From positions 57,416-121,415 of the forward strand of contig PBQA01000005.1 in the NCBI GenBank assembly GCA_002724925.1: a stretch of DNA of 64,000 nt, in the 5' to 3' direction. The stretch comes from Oceanospirillaceae bacterium. Lineage in GTDB: Bacteria; Pseudomonadota; Gammaproteobacteria; Pseudomonadales; Oceanobacteraceae. This document shows positions 46,478-56,324 of this stretch, one piece after another. Under the pieces are notes generated by a model. It searched no databases and was not told the origin of the DNA. It worked only from the letters and a program-made list of their open reading frames with translations. The position numbers and the translations under genes are program-made. The first letter of the stretch is position 1. The number at the start of each line of letters is the position of its first letter.

Positions 46478-46960
46478 TCAGGCCGGATTAATATCCAGCA
46501 GTTCAACTTCGAAAATCAGCAACGAACCACCTGGAATCGTACCCACCTGACGATTACCGTAAGCCAGACGCGCAGGAATATAGAATTTATATTTTGCGCC
46601 TTTGGTCATCAGCTGCACGCCCTCAGTCCAGCCCGGGATCACACGGTTCAGCGGGAATGAAATCGGCTCACCGCGCTTTACTGAGCTATCAAACACAGAG
46701 CCATTCATCAGCGTGCCGTGATAATGCACCAGCACAGTGTCGGTCGCTGCCGGACGAGTATCGCCCTCGCCTTCTGTAAGCACTTCGTACTGCAGACCGC
46801 TGTCGGTCTGAGTGACTTCACCGCGTAACGCATTCTCAGCTAAATAAGCATCGCCGACGGTCTCGTTTTCTGCTGCACCCTTACTGAATACACCCGCGCG
46901 CTTCAACGCGTAGATCACCAGCAAAACGATGAGTACGATCAGAACAATATTAAAATTCAT
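46478..46960 (-). CDS. FKBP-type peptidyl-prolyl isomerase, membrane anchored
   Basis: A 160-residue protein with an N-terminal membrane segment (about 4-19) and a C-terminal FKBP domain (about 72-157). The domain carries VHYHGTLMNGSVFDSS, then IPGWTEGVQLMTKGAKYKFYIP, and LAYGNRQVGTIPGGSLLIFEVELL. Conserved active-site aromatics are present. The family catalyses proline isomerisation. Placed before the TfoX-like gene. Confidence 0.93.
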   Translation of the reverse strand: MNFNIVLIVLIVLLVIYALKRAGVFSKGAAENETVGDAYLAENALRGEVTQTDSGLQYEVLTEGEGDTRPAATDTVLVHYHGTLMNGSVFDSSVKRGEPISFPLNRVIPGWTEGVQLMTKGAKYKFYIPARLAYGNRQVGTIPGGSLLIFEVELLDINPA

Positions 46961-47146
46961 AATGGCTCCTTAAATTTAACCGACATTATGCCGATTAATC
47001 TCAGAAATTACATTTGGAACACTCTGTTTGGCCAAACCTTGCCAATGCGACTGAACTTGTCCTTCTGATCCGCACCTAATTGACTAGGTTATACATCAGC
47101 CGCTGTGATGATAGCGGCAGATTAACGGATTTCATGGAGGCCGAGC

Positions 47147-49879
47147 ATGTCGACAGTTAACAGTCTGAATACCCAGTCCACGCTAGAGGTGGATGGCAAA
47201 TCCTACCAATATCACTCGCTTCTCAAGGCGGCCGAACAACTGAAAGGCATTGAGAAGTTGCCCAAGTCCTTAAAGGTTCTGCTGGAGAACCTGCTCCGCA
47301 ACGAAGATGGCGACACAGTCACCACGGACGACATCAAAGCCATTGCAGGCTGGTTAGACAAGCACTCATCCGACCGCGAAATTCAGTACCGCCCTGCCCG
47401 CGTTCTGATGCAGGATTTCACCGGGGTGCCCGCGGTGGTTGATCTGGCCGCAATGCGCGATGCCGTCGCTCGCGCAGGTGCAGATCCGGAGAGCATCAAC
47501 CCTCTTTCTCCGGTGGATCTGGTGATCGACCACTCGGTGATGGTGGATCGCTTCGCGGATGATCAGGCTTTTCACGATAACGTCGAAATTGAGATGCAGC
47601 GCAACGGCGAGCGCTATGCGTTTCTGCGCTGGGGGCAGACGGCCTTCGATAACTTCCGTGTCGTACCGCCGGGTACGGGTATCTGTCATCAGGTGAACCT
47701 CGAATATCTGGCCCAGAGTGTATGGGCTGCCAATGTCAATGGTGAAGACTGGGCCTACCCGGATACTCTTGTCGGGACCGACTCTCACACCACTATGATC
47801 AACGGTATCGGCGTACTGGGCTGGGGTGTCGGCGGTATCGAAGCCGAAGCTGCGATGCTTGGCCAACCGGTGTCGATGCTAATTCCGGAGGTCATTGGCT
47901 TCAAGATCACCGGCAAGCTACCAGAAGGCGTCACCGCGACGGACCTGGTACTTACCGTCACTCAGATGCTGCGCAAAAAAGGCGTGGTGGGTAAATTTGT
48001 TGAGTTTTACGGCGATGGCCTCGCCGACCTGCCTCTCGCTGACCGAGCTACCATCGCCAACATGGCGCCAGAGTATGGTGCGACCTGTGGTTTCTTCCCG
48101 GTCGACGACGAGACGCTCAATTACATGCGCCTCAGTGGTCGCCCGGATGACGTAATTAAACGTGTAGAAGCCTACTGCAAAGCCCAAGGCTTGTGGCGTT
48201 ACGCTGGCGACGAACCAGAATTCACCGACAGCCTGCATCTCGACATGAGCACGGTGGAAGCCAGTCTGGCCGGGCCGAAACGCCCGCAGGACCGTGTCGT
48301 GCTGTCCGATGTACCGGATACCTTTGACGATCTGCTGGCACTTCAGGTCACCCCAGCGGATGAAGAACAGGCACGGCTGGAAAGCGAAGGCGGCAGCGGT
48401 ACAGCCGTCGGTGGCCCTAATGCACAGGCTACGGTCACCTTTGATGGCGAAGAGCACACCATGAGTCACGGCGCCGTTGTGATTGCAGCTATTACCTCCT
48501 GCACCAACACCTCGAACCCAAGCGTGATGATGGCGGCGGGACTGGTCGCGAAGAAAGCTATTGAACTGGGCATGATGCGTAAACCCTGGGTGAAATCTTC
48601 GCTGGCGCCCGGCTCAAAGGTCGTGACCGACTATCTGGAAAAAGCCGGCTTAACCCCCTACCTCGACCAACTCGGATTCAATCTCGTTGGTTACGGCTGT
48701 ACCACCTGTATCGGTAACTCTGGCCCACTGCCAGATGAAATCGCAAAAGCCATTACCGAGCATGACCTGACCGTCTCTGCAGTGCTGTCGGGCAACCGTA
48801 ACTTTGAAGGCCGGGTCCACCCGCACGTCAAAGCCAACTGGCTGGCATCACCCCCGTTAGTTGTTGCTTATGCACTGGCAGGCAATACGCGTATTAATCT
48901 CAAAGAAGAACCGATTGGTTTGGATAAAGACAACAAGCCGGTGTATCTGAAAGATATCTGGCCAAGCAATGCCGAAATTGCCGAGGCCGTTGCCAAGGTC
49001 GATGATGGCATGTTCCGCACCCGTTACGCAGATGTATTCAGCGGCGATAAGCACTGGCAAGGGATTGATATCAGCGAAGGGAAAACCTACGCCTGGGACG
49101 ATAACTCGAGCTATGTGCAAAACCCGCCGTTTTTTGATGACATCGACCAACCTCTCAAACCCTTAGAGAACGTCGAAAACGCGCGGGTTTTAGCGCTCTT
49201 TGGTGACTCCATCACCACCGACCATATTTCACCGGCGGGTAACATCAAAACCAGCTCACCGGCGGGTGAATATCTACAGAGTCTTGGGGTAAAACCTCAG
49301 GACTTTAACTCTTATGGCTCACGTCGTGGTAACCATGAAGTTATGATGCGCGGCACGTTTGCCAACATCCGCATCCGCAACCAGATGCTCGGCAGCGAAG
49401 AAGGTGGTGAAACCATCCATACACCAAGCGGTGAACGCATGGCTATTTACGATGCTGCGATGCGTTACCAGAAAGAAGGCACGCCACTGGTTGTACTCGC
49501 AGGTAAAGAATACGGCACAGGATCAAGCCGTGACTGGGCAGCAAAAGGTACAATTCTACTCGGCGTAAAAGCGGTCATCGCCGAAAGCTTCGAACGGATT
49601 CACCGTTCAAACCTGGTCGGTATGGGTGTTCTGCCATTGCAGTTTATCGACGGTCAGAACATTGCTGACCTTGGCTTAACCGGGCATGAAACTATCAATA
49701 TCAAAGGTATTAATGATGAGTTAAAACCCAACCAACTTCTTGAAGTCAAAGCGACGGATGACGACGGTAAAACCACATCATTTAAGGTGCAGTGCCGAAT
49801 CGACACCAGTAATGAAATCAGTTACTTCAAAGCCGGTGGCATTCTGCATTATGTACTGCGCGAGCTGATTGCAAAATAA
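47147..49879 (+). CDS. acnA: Aconitate hydratase A
   Basis: TCA-cycle [4Fe-4S] enzyme that interconverts citrate and isocitrate. The 910 residues match AcnA length. Cluster ligands are C in CTNTSNPS near 447 and the pair GCTTCIGNS near 513-516. The swivel-domain substrate residues [10 protein letters not shown] lie near 790. A GGAGG ribosome site precedes the ATG. It ends in a hairpin without a T run and faces the CNNM gene piece. Confidence 0.97.
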   Translation: MSTVNSLNTQSTLEVDGKSYQYHSLLKAAEQLKGIEKLPKSLKVLLENLLRNEDGDTVTTDDIKAIAGWLDKHSSDREIQYRPARVLMQDFTGVPAVVDLAAMRDAVARAGADPESINPLSPVDLVIDHSVMVDRFADDQAFHDNVEIEMQRNGERYAFLRWGQTAFDNFRVVPPGTGICHQVNLEYLAQSVWAANVNGEDWAYPDTLVGTDSHTTMINGIGVLGWGVGGIEAEAAMLGQPVSMLIPEVIGFKITGKLPEGVTATDLVLTVTQMLRKKGVVGKFVEFYGDGLADLPLADRATIANMAPEYGATCGFFPVDDETLNYMRLSGRPDDVIKRVEAYCKAQGLWRYAGDEPEFTDSLHLDMSTVEASLAGPKRPQDRVVLSDVPDTFDDLLALQVTPADEEQARLESEGGSGTAVGGPNAQATVTFDGEEHTMSHGAVVIAAITSCTNTSNPSVMMAAGLVAKKAIELGMMRKPWVKSSLAPGSKVVTDYLEKAGLTPYLDQLGFNLVGYGCTTCIGNSGPLPDEIAKAITEHDLTVSAVLSGNRNFEGRVHPHVKANWLASPPLVVAYALAGNTRINLKEEPIGLDKDNKPVYLKDIWPSNAEIAEAVAKVDDGMFRTRYADVFSGDKHWQGIDISEGKTYAWDDNSSYVQNPPFFDDIDQPLKPLENVENARVLALFGDSITTDHISPAGNIKTSSPAGEYLQSLGVKPQDFNSYGSRRGNHEVMMRGTFANIRIRNQMLGSEEGGETIHTPSGERMAIYDAAMRYQKEGTPLVVLAGKEYGTGSSRDWAAKGTILLGVKAVIAESFERIHRSNLVGMGVLPLQFIDGQNIADLGLTGHETINIKGINDELKPNQLLEVKATDDDGKTTSFKVQCRIDTSNEISYFKAGGILHYVLRELIAK

Positions 49880-49906
49880 GCGCAACGGGATAACGTTAAG
49901 GAAAGT

Positions 49907-49933
49907 GGCAAAGCGGGAGTACCCCGCTTTGCC
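49907..49933 (+). terminator. Hairpin after acnA
   Basis: Stem GGCAAAGCGGG with CCCGCTTTGCC and a 5-base loop, not followed by a T run. It could be a weak or factor-dependent terminator. Confidence 0.5.
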
Positions 49934-49944
49934 ATCGACCAACC

Positions 49945-50061
49945 TCATCCATTCAATCGGGTGACCAGCAACTGCTCTACCCGCACGCCCTCAAGATCCA
50001 GCACCTCGAATTTATAGCCCTCGTACAGGCAGAAATCCGTCTTGCGCGGTAAGCGCTTCAG
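49945..50061 (-). pseudogene. CorC-type C-terminal domain fragment (3' end of split gene)
   Basis: Minus-strand reading ends at 49945 and the recognisable part is LKRLPRKTDFCLYEGYKF, then EVLDLEGVRVEQLLVTRLNG. This is the end of the CorC/HlyC domain of CNNM/HlyC membrane proteins: homologues read about LRKIPKRTDF.., then a GYKFE.. segment. The preceding residues (about 28, up to 50145) look unrelated, so the open frame there is a chance extension. The matching N-terminal part lies at 53587-54720 on the same strand. Without its membrane and CBS parts the fragment should be non-functional. Confidence 0.8.
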
Positions 50062-50257
50062 CTTTGTATTGGAAATGCTTTTGATGTGGCTAGCAGTATA
50101 GCCTGTCCCTTTTGGGGAGTGACCACTGTAAATTAGATTGCGCACAATTAAAATGATTTATTTCCATGAAACAGCCCATTTCATACGCTTATCCCAACAT
50201 ACGTACGCTAGGGTTTACCGGTTCACCTCTTTACCTGACACAAGCTTGACCCATAAA

Positions 50258-51304
50258 ATGAGCCAACTAACAATAACAACCAAAAACATGATCAATCGTC
50301 CAGTCCACACCACTCTTGCCGCATGGCCTCTGGCCATTATTCGCGCCCTTAAGGCTCAAGACATTGACCCCGCTCCGCTATTTGAACAAGTAGGTCTGTC
50401 CGTTGCTCAGTTTAAGGACAATCCAGATGGGCGGGTGGACGTTCGCCGTATGACCCAATTCTGGCAATTAGTGGAGCAGGCCACAGGTAACGCCGCCTTC
50501 GGTCTAGAGGTGGCCAAATACGTTCAGCCCATGCATTTTAGAGCGTTGGGACTGTTGATGCTGACCGCTGACAATCTTGAGCAAGCCATTCAAAAACTGG
50601 CGCAGTATCACGCCATGGTGAGTAATTCGGCCAATATCGAACTGCATTACACACCAGAGCACATTCAGTTTGCCATTCAACCCATTCCCAGTGTGGACAT
50701 CAGCCCCTTAGCCATAGACAGCTTTCTAGCAACGCTTCACCAGCTTGCCTTGCAACTGACCAGCAACCCAAAGCTAATCAACAAAGTCACACTGCAACGA
50801 TCAGGTGAACCCTACCCTGAACGCTGGCAAAACGGCTTTGGCTGTGCAGTTGAGTTTAAGCAAACGCACAACGCTTTATGGTTTGATCGCCAACAGGTGG
50901 CCAAGAGCGACCTCATGGGCGATAAAAAAATGGCAGCTTACAATGAATCCATTGTGCAGTCTTACGTTCAAGACTTAACCGATAAAACCGTGAGCCAACA
51001 CGTTGTCCATTACATATTCAGCCAGCTTGAGAAGTCCGAACCCACGGTCACAGGGGCGGCTCAACATTTGAAGTTAACGGAAAGAAGTTTGCGACGTCGA
51101 TTGGAAGAGGAAGGCAATCAATTTCGTGGTTTACTGCAAGATTGCAAAGTTCAACTGGCTAAACAATACCTAAAAGACACTCAGTTACCCATTACAGATA
51201 TCGCGCTCCGCTTGGGGTTTGCCGATCATAGTAACTTTACGCGAGCCTTTTCCAAGCTAACGGGTCAAAGCCCATCGGCATTTCGCAAAAAACACCTGCT
51301 TTAG
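50258..51304 (+). CDS. AraC-family regulator of sulfatase islet
   Basis: A 348-residue AraC regulator. The arabinose_bd-type N-terminal domain (about 20-210) is followed by an AraC HTH at the C-terminus with LKLTERSLRRRLEEEG and ITDIALRLGFADHSNFTRAF. Starts MSQLTITTKN; a start at 50288 (MINRPV) is also possible, and no good ribosome site is visible for either. It lies 104 bases upstream of the sulfatase in the same direction, so it is the likely activator. Foreign origin is inferred from its place in the insertion. Confidence 0.9.
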   Translation: MSQLTITTKNMINRPVHTTLAAWPLAIIRALKAQDIDPAPLFEQVGLSVAQFKDNPDGRVDVRRMTQFWQLVEQATGNAAFGLEVAKYVQPMHFRALGLLMLTADNLEQAIQKLAQYHAMVSNSANIELHYTPEHIQFAIQPIPSVDISPLAIDSFLATLHQLALQLTSNPKLINKVTLQRSGEPYPERWQNGFGCAVEFKQTHNALWFDRQQVAKSDLMGDKKMAAYNESIVQSYVQDLTDKTVSQHVVHYIFSQLEKSEPTVTGAAQHLKLTERSLRRRLEEEGNQFRGLLQDCKVQLAKQYLKDTQLPITDIALRLGFADHSNFTRAFSKLTGQSPSAFRKKHLL

Positions 51305-51408
51305 TCATTGACGGTTAAACATGACACACCTTTGTCCGCTTAAGACCAAGGCATTCCTGCATCTCAGGGTTACACTGATCTAAAAATAAGAATACATGAG
51401 GCTCTTTT

Positions 51409-53430
51409 ATGTTTCGTATTGCCCTGCTCGCCCTATCCGCTGCCTTATTAGCGGCCTGCGACAACTCGGTTGAATTTGAATCTGACGCGAACACACTTGG
51501 GCACAGTGCGCCCACCCCCACCACGGTAAAAGCCAACCAAGCGGTATTGGCACAACGGCCATTCAGCAACACAGAGGATTTTGAGCTTGCTCGCAAAGGC
51601 CTCATCGCCAGTGAAGACCATCTTGAAATTGCTCATTTAACTGGCAAAAGCTTGGTCTGGAACATGGATGAATACGGCTTTGTCGATGCCAATGGTGAAA
51701 ACGCACCCGGCTCAGTCAACCCCAGTTTATGGCGCCAGGCGGCGCTGAATAACATTCACGGTTTATTTAAAGTCACCGACGGCGTTTATCAAATTCGTGG
51801 ATTCGATTTGGCCAACATGACCATCATTGAAAGTGAGTCAGGCTGGATTTTAGTGGACCCTCTCACCGCAAGAGAAACCGCCCATAAAGCCCTCACTTTT
51901 GCACAACAACATTTAGGCAAATACCCCATCAAGGCCATTTTGTTCACCCACAGTCACATTGATCACTTTGGCGGCATACAGGGCATACTGCAGAACCTAA
52001 GCGACGAAGAAAAACAGAGTCTAACCATCGTTGCTCCAGCAGGCTTCGAAGAAGAAGCCACCAGTGAAAATATCATTGCTGGTACGGCCATGAGTCGTCG
52101 TGCCATGTACATGTACGGTAAGCGACTCGCCAGAGAGGAGCGCGGGCATGTGGGCACAGGATTAGGCAAGGGCCCAGCGTTTGGCAGCTTCGGTTTTGAA
52201 GAAGCCACCGTTCACATTTCCGAGCCCATCACCGAACTGAGCATTGATGGTGTGCCCTTCGTTTTTCAAACCGTGTCGGGCTCAGAGGCCCCCGCTGAAT
52301 TTACCTTCTACCTTCCAAAACAAAAAGCGTTCTGTGGCGCTGAAATGCTGAGCCGTAATATGCACAATCTCTACACATTACGAGGCGCGAAGGTTCGTGA
52401 TGCGAATATCTGGAGCCGCTACATCGACGAAGCACGCGTGCGCTTTAACCAAGCCGACGTGTACTTTGGCAGTCACCACTGGCCACTGTGGGGGCAAGAA
52501 AAAATCAACCATTTCTTGGAACAACAACGCGACACTTATAAATTCATACACGACCAGAGTGTTCGCCTACTCAACAAGGGCTATACCCCAAACGAAATTG
52601 CGGAAAGCTTAACCCTACCTGAGGCGCTTAACACACAGTTTCATAACCAAGGCTATTACGGCACACTCAAGCACAACGCCAAAGCGGTGTACCAAGCCTA
52701 TCTAGGCTGGTATAACGCCAACCCAGCTAAGCTAGACCCTTTACCCGAAAAAGAAGCTGCGATTCGTTATGTTGAAATGATGGGTGGCGTGGACGCAGTC
52801 GTCGCCAAAGCGCAGACGCAATTCGACGGCACCGCCAACCTATCCGCAACCGATGGCACCCAGACTTATCGCTGGTTGGCAGAACTGCTCAACCATGCCG
52901 TATTCGCCGATCCTGACCACGCAGAAGCCAAAGCCCTATTAGCTAAGGTGTACGACCAACTGGGGTATCAGGCCGAATCTGCACCATGGCGTGATTTCTA
53001 TCTCACAGGCGCTTACGAACTGCGCCACGGCGGACCGGATGAAGGCATCAGCCCAGCGGTCATGAAAGAAGTCCTGTTAAAAACCCCCGTGCACCTCTTC
53101 TTCAATAGCATGGCGGTGAACCTCAACGCGGACAAAGCAGCCGATACCGAACTGGCTATTAAGGTCACCTTTAGCGATTTAGATCAGAGCTACCTTCTAA
53201 CCCTTAAAAACAGCGTACTGCACCACAAGGCGGTGGCCAAAGATACCATTGCTGACGCCACCCTAACCCTTACGCAGCCTCTGTTTGTCGATATGATCGT
53301 CGGTCATGCTGGCATCAAGGACACCTTGTTTGGGGATGATCTCACCGTGGATGGCAGTGTATTGGATTTAGTAAAGTTCTTTAGCCTAATCGAAAAGCCG
53401 GAAGGCACATTTAATATTGTGACGCCTTAG
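51409..53430 (+). CDS. Alkyl/aryl sulfatase, SdsA-like lipoprotein
   Basis: Hydrolyses alkyl sulfates such as dodecyl sulfate to alcohol and sulfate. The 673-residue product has a lipobox LLAAC at residues 16-20, so it is a lipoprotein. The MBL core carries TDGVYQIRGFD near 121, the binuclear zinc motif THSHIDHFGG near 182, CGAEMLSRNMHNLY near 305, and SHHWPLWG near 360. The C-terminal part is alkyl-sulfatase dimerisation plus SCP2-like. It follows the AraC gene and ends in a terminator. Confidence 0.94.
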   Translation: MFRIALLALSAALLAACDNSVEFESDANTLGHSAPTPTTVKANQAVLAQRPFSNTEDFELARKGLIASEDHLEIAHLTGKSLVWNMDEYGFVDANGENAPGSVNPSLWRQAALNNIHGLFKVTDGVYQIRGFDLANMTIIESESGWILVDPLTARETAHKALTFAQQHLGKYPIKAILFTHSHIDHFGGIQGILQNLSDEEKQSLTIVAPAGFEEEATSENIIAGTAMSRRAMYMYGKRLAREERGHVGTGLGKGPAFGSFGFEEATVHISEPITELSIDGVPFVFQTVSGSEAPAEFTFYLPKQKAFCGAEMLSRNMHNLYTLRGAKVRDANIWSRYIDEARVRFNQADVYFGSHHWPLWGQEKINHFLEQQRDTYKFIHDQSVRLLNKGYTPNEIAESLTLPEALNTQFHNQGYYGTLKHNAKAVYQAYLGWYNANPAKLDPLPEKEAAIRYVEMMGGVDAVVAKAQTQFDGTANLSATDGTQTYRWLAELLNHAVFADPDHAEAKALLAKVYDQLGYQAESAPWRDFYLTGAYELRHGGPDEGISPAVMKEVLLKTPVHLFFNSMAVNLNADKAADTELAIKVTFSDLDQSYLLTLKNSVLHHKAVAKDTIADATLTLTQPLFVDMIVGHAGIKDTLFGDDLTVDGSVLDLVKFFSLIEKPEGTFNIVTP

Positions 53431-53451
53431 CCAATGTCTTCATAAAACTAA

Positions 53452-53484
53452 AAAGCGCCCAATGGTTCGACCATAAGGCGCTTT
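53452..53484 (+). terminator. Terminator after sulfatase
   Basis: Outer stem AAAGCGCC/GGCGCTTT enclosing an inner TGGT/ACCA stem; T-rich bases follow. Confidence 0.7.
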
Positions 53485-53524
53485 GATCTTTGGTGATCTC
53501 TGCAATATTGACTAGGGTTATAAC

Positions 53525-53605
53525 ATGACCCCTAAGCACCCTCTGACAAGCCTACTCCTTCTATGGGTACTCATTAGCACTCACGTTTATGCCGAACAGC
53601 TCGTC
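53525..53605 (+). pseudogene. Signal-peptide fragment of truncated exported protein
   Basis: An ATG at 53525 opens a signal peptide MTPKHPLTSLLLLWVLISTH with VYA cleavage site and then EQLVIAAIS. Such starts are typical of periplasmic amino-acid-binding-like proteins. From about 53600 the sequence becomes that of the minus-strand CNNM gene and the frame continues only as an unrelated tail to a stop at 53698. So this is the 5' end of a third donor gene, cut at the insertion border. Confidence 0.6.
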
Positions 53606-54720
53606 ATTGCAGCGATATCCAGAGCCCGCATCACGTCACCAACGGGCGTCATACCATCCATCAACCAGGATTGCTCATCGCGTTGGATGATCAACTGATC
53701 GTCCTCATGAGTGATCAGCTGCCCCATAAAACCACTGAGCATGTCTTTCACTGTGACCAGCCCCACGACAGTCGCGTACTCGTTCACGACAACAGCGAAG
53801 GGTTGAGTCGCCGTTTTGAAGGCATTCAGACCTTCGGCCAGAGTCAGTGTTTCAGGGAGATAGAGAACGTCCCTGGCAAAGCTCAGCGCCGATAAGCCAG
53901 ACATTTCCCCCTTCAACACCTGCTGCAGGATCATCTTAGATTCAACCGAGCCGCTGATTTTCTCCAGTGAACCATCGCATACCAGGAAATCGTTATGCGG
54001 ATGATCGACCACCTTCTGAGAAATCGATTCGACGGACTCGTCCAGGTCAAAGTAAACAACCTGATCACGCGGCGTCATAACGCTGCTTATCAGTGCAGTA
54101 TCGAGATCAAAAACATTGCCGATTAACTCATACTCCTGCTGCTGCAGGCTTCCGTCTTCTGCACCGGCATCCATCATGGCAACGATGTCTTCAGTCGTGA
54201 CCTGCTCCTCACGCTCAGTAGGCAGCTTCAGTAAGCGCAGCACGGCATTGGTCACACCGTTAAACAGCACAACCAGAGGCATCACCATATAAGTCACCCA
54301 GCGCATCGGGGTCACCAGACGCACGGCAGTGGCTTCCGGCAGATTCACGGCTATACGCTTGGGCAGCAGGTCTGCAAACAAGATAAAGAGTGCGGTGATA
54401 CAGAAAAACGACAGAGCAAAGCTGATCTGATCCAGCGCAGGCCCCTGATACACGAGAGCAAGACCTTCTTTTACGTATGGCGTCAGCGCCTCTTCCCCAA
54501 TGATGCCGCCAAGAATCGAGATAGCGTTTAACGCAATCTGAATCATGGCAAAGAAAGCGCCGGGGTCCTGCTGCAGATCCAGCACATCCTGAGCCTTATG
54601 ACTTCCCTCGCCTGCCAGTACACGCAGCTTAATTTTGCGTGAGGCTGCGATACCAATTTCGGCCATCGCAAAGCACGCGCTGGCGCCGATTAACAGCGCA
54701 ATCGCTAACATTTCATTCAT
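53587..54720 (-). pseudogene. CNNM/CBS-domain membrane protein, truncated (5' part of split gene)
   Basis: A 377-residue product starting MNEMLAIALLIGASACFAMAE. It has the CNNM (DUF21) membrane domain (about 1-195), with LFADLLPKRIAV near 120, and two CBS domains (about 205-335). It then reaches SWLMDGMTPVGDVMRALDIAA, the start of the CorC/HlyC domain, and stops after an unrelated tail MTSCSA. The rest of that domain is at 49945-50061. Such proteins are linked to magnesium or cobalt efflux. Loss of the CorC domain may leave part function. Confidence 0.85.
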
Positions 54721-54887
54721 GGAGTCATCACCCGTCAAAGAAAAAGTAAACACAGGTGAACCGGCAGAGCCGCCTTCTCGTGGCAAGCGTTGGGAGGACG
54801 GGGTTCAGCGCTTAATATATGCCAGTTCTGGCAGGAAGCAAGCGAATAAACGTGGCAACGTACAACGCTGCCACGTGGTTGTAAATG

Positions 54888-55427
54888 CTACTTCTGAGTA
54901 AACACAGCGCAGTCGAGCATAGCTTGCATATTGGCCTTAGCGACGTCTGCAAGGTAAGCACGCCCACCTGAGTTACTGTCGATGTTAGTACCCGTCAGCT
55001 GGCTGCTGAGCTGGTCGTAGACATCGTTAATGATATTGTTGCCACCACACGGAGACGTCATGATGTTTGAGTCTGACATGTCCGTGAACTGGATGGTGGC
55101 CTGAGCAAAACTCAATACTGGCTGATCACCTGCATTGGCTGGCACGCTGACACCCATCAACAGGATGACGTGATCATCCTTGTTGTCACTGATTTCGTAG
55201 TCGATCTTACAGGACATGACCATACCCAGCTCAGTCGAGAACGAAACTTCCGGATACCAGACGCGGAAGTTATATCCTTGATACTCAAACTCAATCACCT
55301 GACTAAACGGCATCGCGCCGCTTGTGCCCGACTTCAGGCCCCAGGCGCCGACGTTTGAGACACCTGAACCCGTGCCCGACAACGCATCTGTGTAGCCATT
55401 GTAATTGAAATCCAGCGCATAAATTAT
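54888..55427 (-). pseudogene. Unrecognised ORF lacking a start codon
   Basis: The open frame covers about 180 codons, reading YALDFNYNGYTDALSGTGSG, then FSQVIEFEYQGYNFRVWYPE, and ends in ANMQAMLDCAVFTQK. No ATG or good ribosome site begins it; a TTG at 55382 is the only near candidate. It is in the same frame as the gene upstream, separated from it by a single TAA (55430-55428). So it may be the C-terminal half of a broken long gene, or a separate gene that lost its start. The product has a DFNYNG loop that looks like a Ca-binding or FG-GAP-type turn. Function unknown. Confidence 0.45.
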
Positions 55428-55982
55428 TTAAGGTTTAGCCGGAACGGTGCATACAATTTCCAGCGAGTTATCTTGACCGCAATCATAGAGGATGTGCGAT
55501 GGGTTGTAGGCAACACTGGATGGAAGGTTCCCGCGAATTGCGCCCCAGATATCGATAACAAAGCTGTCTTGGTGAAGATCTGTATCAAAATCAAGAACCG
55601 CGTTATTCGGACGATTTGCTAATACCCACCAGTGCCCATGTACCGTAGGATCACCTTGCTTTATGACTTCAAGCTTTGACTTAAAATCAGAACGTTGCCC
55701 GAGTAATGAAATAATAATTCCGGCAGAACCATCACACCAAAGACCAGAGCCATCAGGTTCGCGCCGCTGACGAGCGCCGATATGCTCCCAGAACGCTTGT
55801 TGATTTACCGTTCTCTGCGCAGCGGCATTCTGAAGGGTCAACGCAGTAGATAACCGCCCGCCCCGCTGATATAAAGCAAGACCTGCCTGCGTGTTTGTGT
55901 CCAAGCCCTGCCCGTATACCCGCCGACCGACGAAATAATCACAAAGAGTTTTAGCAATAGCGATATCATCTAAACGCGCCAT
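55428..55982 (-). CDS. Unknown protein, candidate Cys-His-Asp hydrolase
   Basis: A 184-residue product starting MARLDDIAIAKTLCDYF, with a perfect GGAGG 6 bases before the ATG at 55982. The centre reads DGSGLWCDGSAGIIISLLG near 80-98, then VHGHWWVLANRP near 117, and FVIDIWGAIRGN near 142: a Cys at a helix start, a His in a strand, and an Asp in the next strand, as in papain-like toxin or effector domains. No signal peptide. I infer a cysteine hydrolase from pattern only; no family is recognised. Confidence 0.7.
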   Translation of the reverse strand: MARLDDIAIAKTLCDYFVGRRVYGQGLDTNTQAGLALYQRGGRLSTALTLQNAAAQRTVNQQAFWEHIGARQRREPDGSGLWCDGSAGIIISLLGQRSDFKSKLEVIKQGDPTVHGHWWVLANRPNNAVLDFDTDLHQDSFVIDIWGAIRGNLPSSVAYNPSHILYDCGQDNSLEIVCTVPAKP

Positions 55983-56324
55983 AGTGACCTCCATTGTCGC
56001 AGTAAGTGTTTAATATTTGACTAGCTATCTACGAACAATGCCTGATATTGATGAAAGATCAATCACCTTGCCTGGAAAGGTTTTACAGCTGCCTACGTAA
56101 AGAAGAGATCAGGTCGCAAATACAGCCACACCATTTCAGATGGCGTATTTCATTGAATTATTGGCCCAACCCGCCAGCAAAGCTATCTTCACTAACTGAC
56201 AAATAAACAGACTGAGCTGGGGTGACCATTTACGCTTGATCAGACGTCTCGCGCTATGCCAGTCTAAGCCCTGAACACCCAGTACGTGTGTGCACTGCAT
56301 CCTTTTTTACTAACGGAATAATCA
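55983..56324. other. Intergenic region
   Basis: 342 bases without a supportable gene between two divergent genes. It contains a TTGAT-GAAAG-ATCAA palindrome (56048-56062) with five, not four, spacer bases. No clear terminator or promoter. Confidence 0.5.

Larger units (their letters stand above)
50062..53605. mobile_element. Inserted segment splitting CNNM gene (sulfatase islet)
   Basis: About 3.5 kb of plus-strand genes between the two pieces of one minus-strand gene. Boundaries are approximate: homology to CNNM stops near 50062 on the left and near 53600 on the right, with about 17 host codons apparently missing. Contents: an AraC regulator, an alkylsulfatase, and a cut third gene. I see no transposase, integrase, or terminal repeats. 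Confidence 0.7.

Noticed and set aside
50062..50145. Extension of the CorC fragment to a start at 50145
   Set aside because: Residues before LKRLPRKTD have no CorC similarity and derive from inserted DNA; no ribosome site.
56048..56062. FNR-like palindrome TTGATGAAAGATCAA
   Set aside because: The spacer is five bases rather than four, so the half-sites are out of register.
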